Positions 33,796-34,556 of a DNA stretch of 34,556 nt are shown piece after piece (position 1 is the stretch's first letter; each line of letters begins with the position of its first letter). The DNA lies in the IMG/VR virus record IMGVR_UViG_3300042691_021411, positions 1-34,556 of that record, one strand, 5' to 3'. Made by a program: the position numbers and the translations under genes. Under the pieces are notes generated by a model. It did not search any database. It had not been told where the DNA came from and saw only the letters and a list, made by a program, of their open reading frames with translations. Origin of the DNA: a virus.

Positions 33796-34556
33796 ATTTA
33801 AAAGAAGTTGCAAAAGAAATACGAGATATCTTATCAAAAAGACAAAAAGAGTTAGATTTAACTTTTGAAGAAGAAAAACATAGATACACCATGAAAGATG
33901 TTGATGGAAAAATCAGAGATGATTTCCCATCAGTATCAAAAGTAATGAAACTATTTTATGACGAGTTCCCAACAGAAGAAGCAGCAAGAAACGTAGCAAA
34001 AGGCGACCCTTATGTTATGCAAACCTTACTTGCTGAATGGGAAGAAGCTGGTAAAATATCAACAAATATGGGTAGTAGAGTTCACTACGAATTGGAGATT
34101 GAAACAATAAAAAGACACGGAATAAAAAAAGAGGTAAGACAACCAATCTATGAGTGTGATATGGAAATGATTATGAAAGGTGATCGTATGATTAAAGCCG
34201 GATATAGATTTTTGAAATTGATGGAGGAAAGAGGTGCTGTGTTATTAGATACCGAGATTGTTTTAGGGGACCCGGAACTTGGTTATACAGGGCAACCAGA
34301 TAAAGTTTGGTTAATGTTTAATAAACAAAGGACCGGATTTGGCATTGTAATTACTGATTGGAAAACAAACAAAAAGAAAAACATGGAAAGTAACGATTAT
34401 ACAAAACCAATGAGAGAACCGTTTAAGTTTTTACCAAATACCGCATTAGGGCACTACAATACACAATTACCATTATATGGTAAATTACTAATAAAAATGT
34501 TAAAAGGTAGTAAATACGAAAATATACCATTTTATGGTTGTGTTATTGTTCATTTA
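33792..34556 (+). CDS. RecB/Cas4-like PD-(D/E)XK exonuclease (5' part)
   Basis: Starts in an ATGA overlap with the primase gene and is still open at the window edge (255 residues seen). Nuclease motifs are in order: GSRVHYELE with H98, DTEIVL with E155, GYTGQPD with D170, TDWKT with D189 and K191, and the RecB-family QxxxY motif at Q225-L-P-L-Y229. This set is typical of the RecB/AddB/Cas4 PDDEXK nucleases. Members degrade or trim DNA ends in recombination and replication. Coupling to a primase suggests a phage replication/recombination role. An iron-sulphur Cys set, if any, would lie beyond the window; only C122 and C250 are seen. A Cas4 in a CRISPR locus is not suggested by the context. Confidence 0.78.
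   Translation, partial: MNLKEVAKEIRDILSKRQKELDLTFEEEKHRYTMKDVDGKIRDDFPSVSKVMKLFYDEFPTEEAARNVAKGDPYVMQTLLAEWEEAGKISTNMGSRVHYELEIETIKRHGIKKEVRQPIYECDMEMIMKGDRMIKAGYRFLKLMEERGAVLLDTEIVLGDPELGYTGQPDKVWLMFNKQRTGFGIVITDWKTNKKKNMESNDYTKPMREPFKFLPNTALGHYNTQLPLYGKLLIKMLKGSKYENIPFYGCVIVHL

Overview
This window looks like the virion-structure region of a large contractile-tailed (myovirus-type, T4-like baseplate) phage that infects a Bacteroidota host, most likely a flavobacterium. All genes lie on the + strand and are tightly packed: only about 640 bp of the window is non-coding and no gap exceeds 100 bp. The DNA is very AT-rich. Starts lack Shine-Dalgarno sequences and sit in A/T-rich contexts, as is usual in Bacteroidota. 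Several tail proteins carry SprB-type repeats, a family known from flavobacterial gliding adhesins. No long ORF appears broken, and no tRNA, transposase or CRISPR array was recognised.

Layout. (1) 1-159: the 3' end of a DUF5522 cysteine-motif gene, closed by a strong intrinsic terminator. (2) 197-15870: baseplate block. It holds a gp25-like wedge/sheath initiator, a gp6/baseplate-J-like wedge protein, a 1645-aa protein with an unexpected membrane-like segment, four poorly recognised structural proteins (one with a PKD-like domain), and a 1235-aa protein with a tail-protein-I (P2 gpI-like) region. (3) 15949-31139: a long array of tail fibre and adhesin genes built from re-used small modules: SprB repeats, Cys modules ending in CxxC, Pro-Thr tracts, fibre repeats and LRR-like repeats. 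A GT60-like glycosyltransferase gene (21409-22644) sits in the middle. The block ends with a 735-aa protein whose ends resemble phage tail-collar fibre proteins. (4) 31145-34556: a RuvC-like resolvase abutting the last structural gene, two small proteins sharing an N-terminal tag that ends in (L/I)NEQ, a second terminator, then a zinc-finger/TOPRIM primase overlapping a RecB/Cas4-like PD-(D/E)XK nuclease that runs off the window.

How it fits together. The block from 197 to about 31.7 kb behaves like a late transcription unit. The octamer TATTTATA (or one-mismatch TATTTATT) occurs in most of its short intergenic gaps and is the best candidate for a phage-specific promoter element. The baseplate genes would assemble the wedge. 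The adhesin array would supply receptor-binding surfaces that imitate host surface-adhesin modules. The glycosyltransferase may modify the Thr-rich Pro-Thr linkers of its neighbours. The resolvase placed at the end of the late genes could clear branched DNA before packaging, a role like that of T4 gp49. Most functional statements beyond the recognised motifs are inference from family resemblance and gene order.
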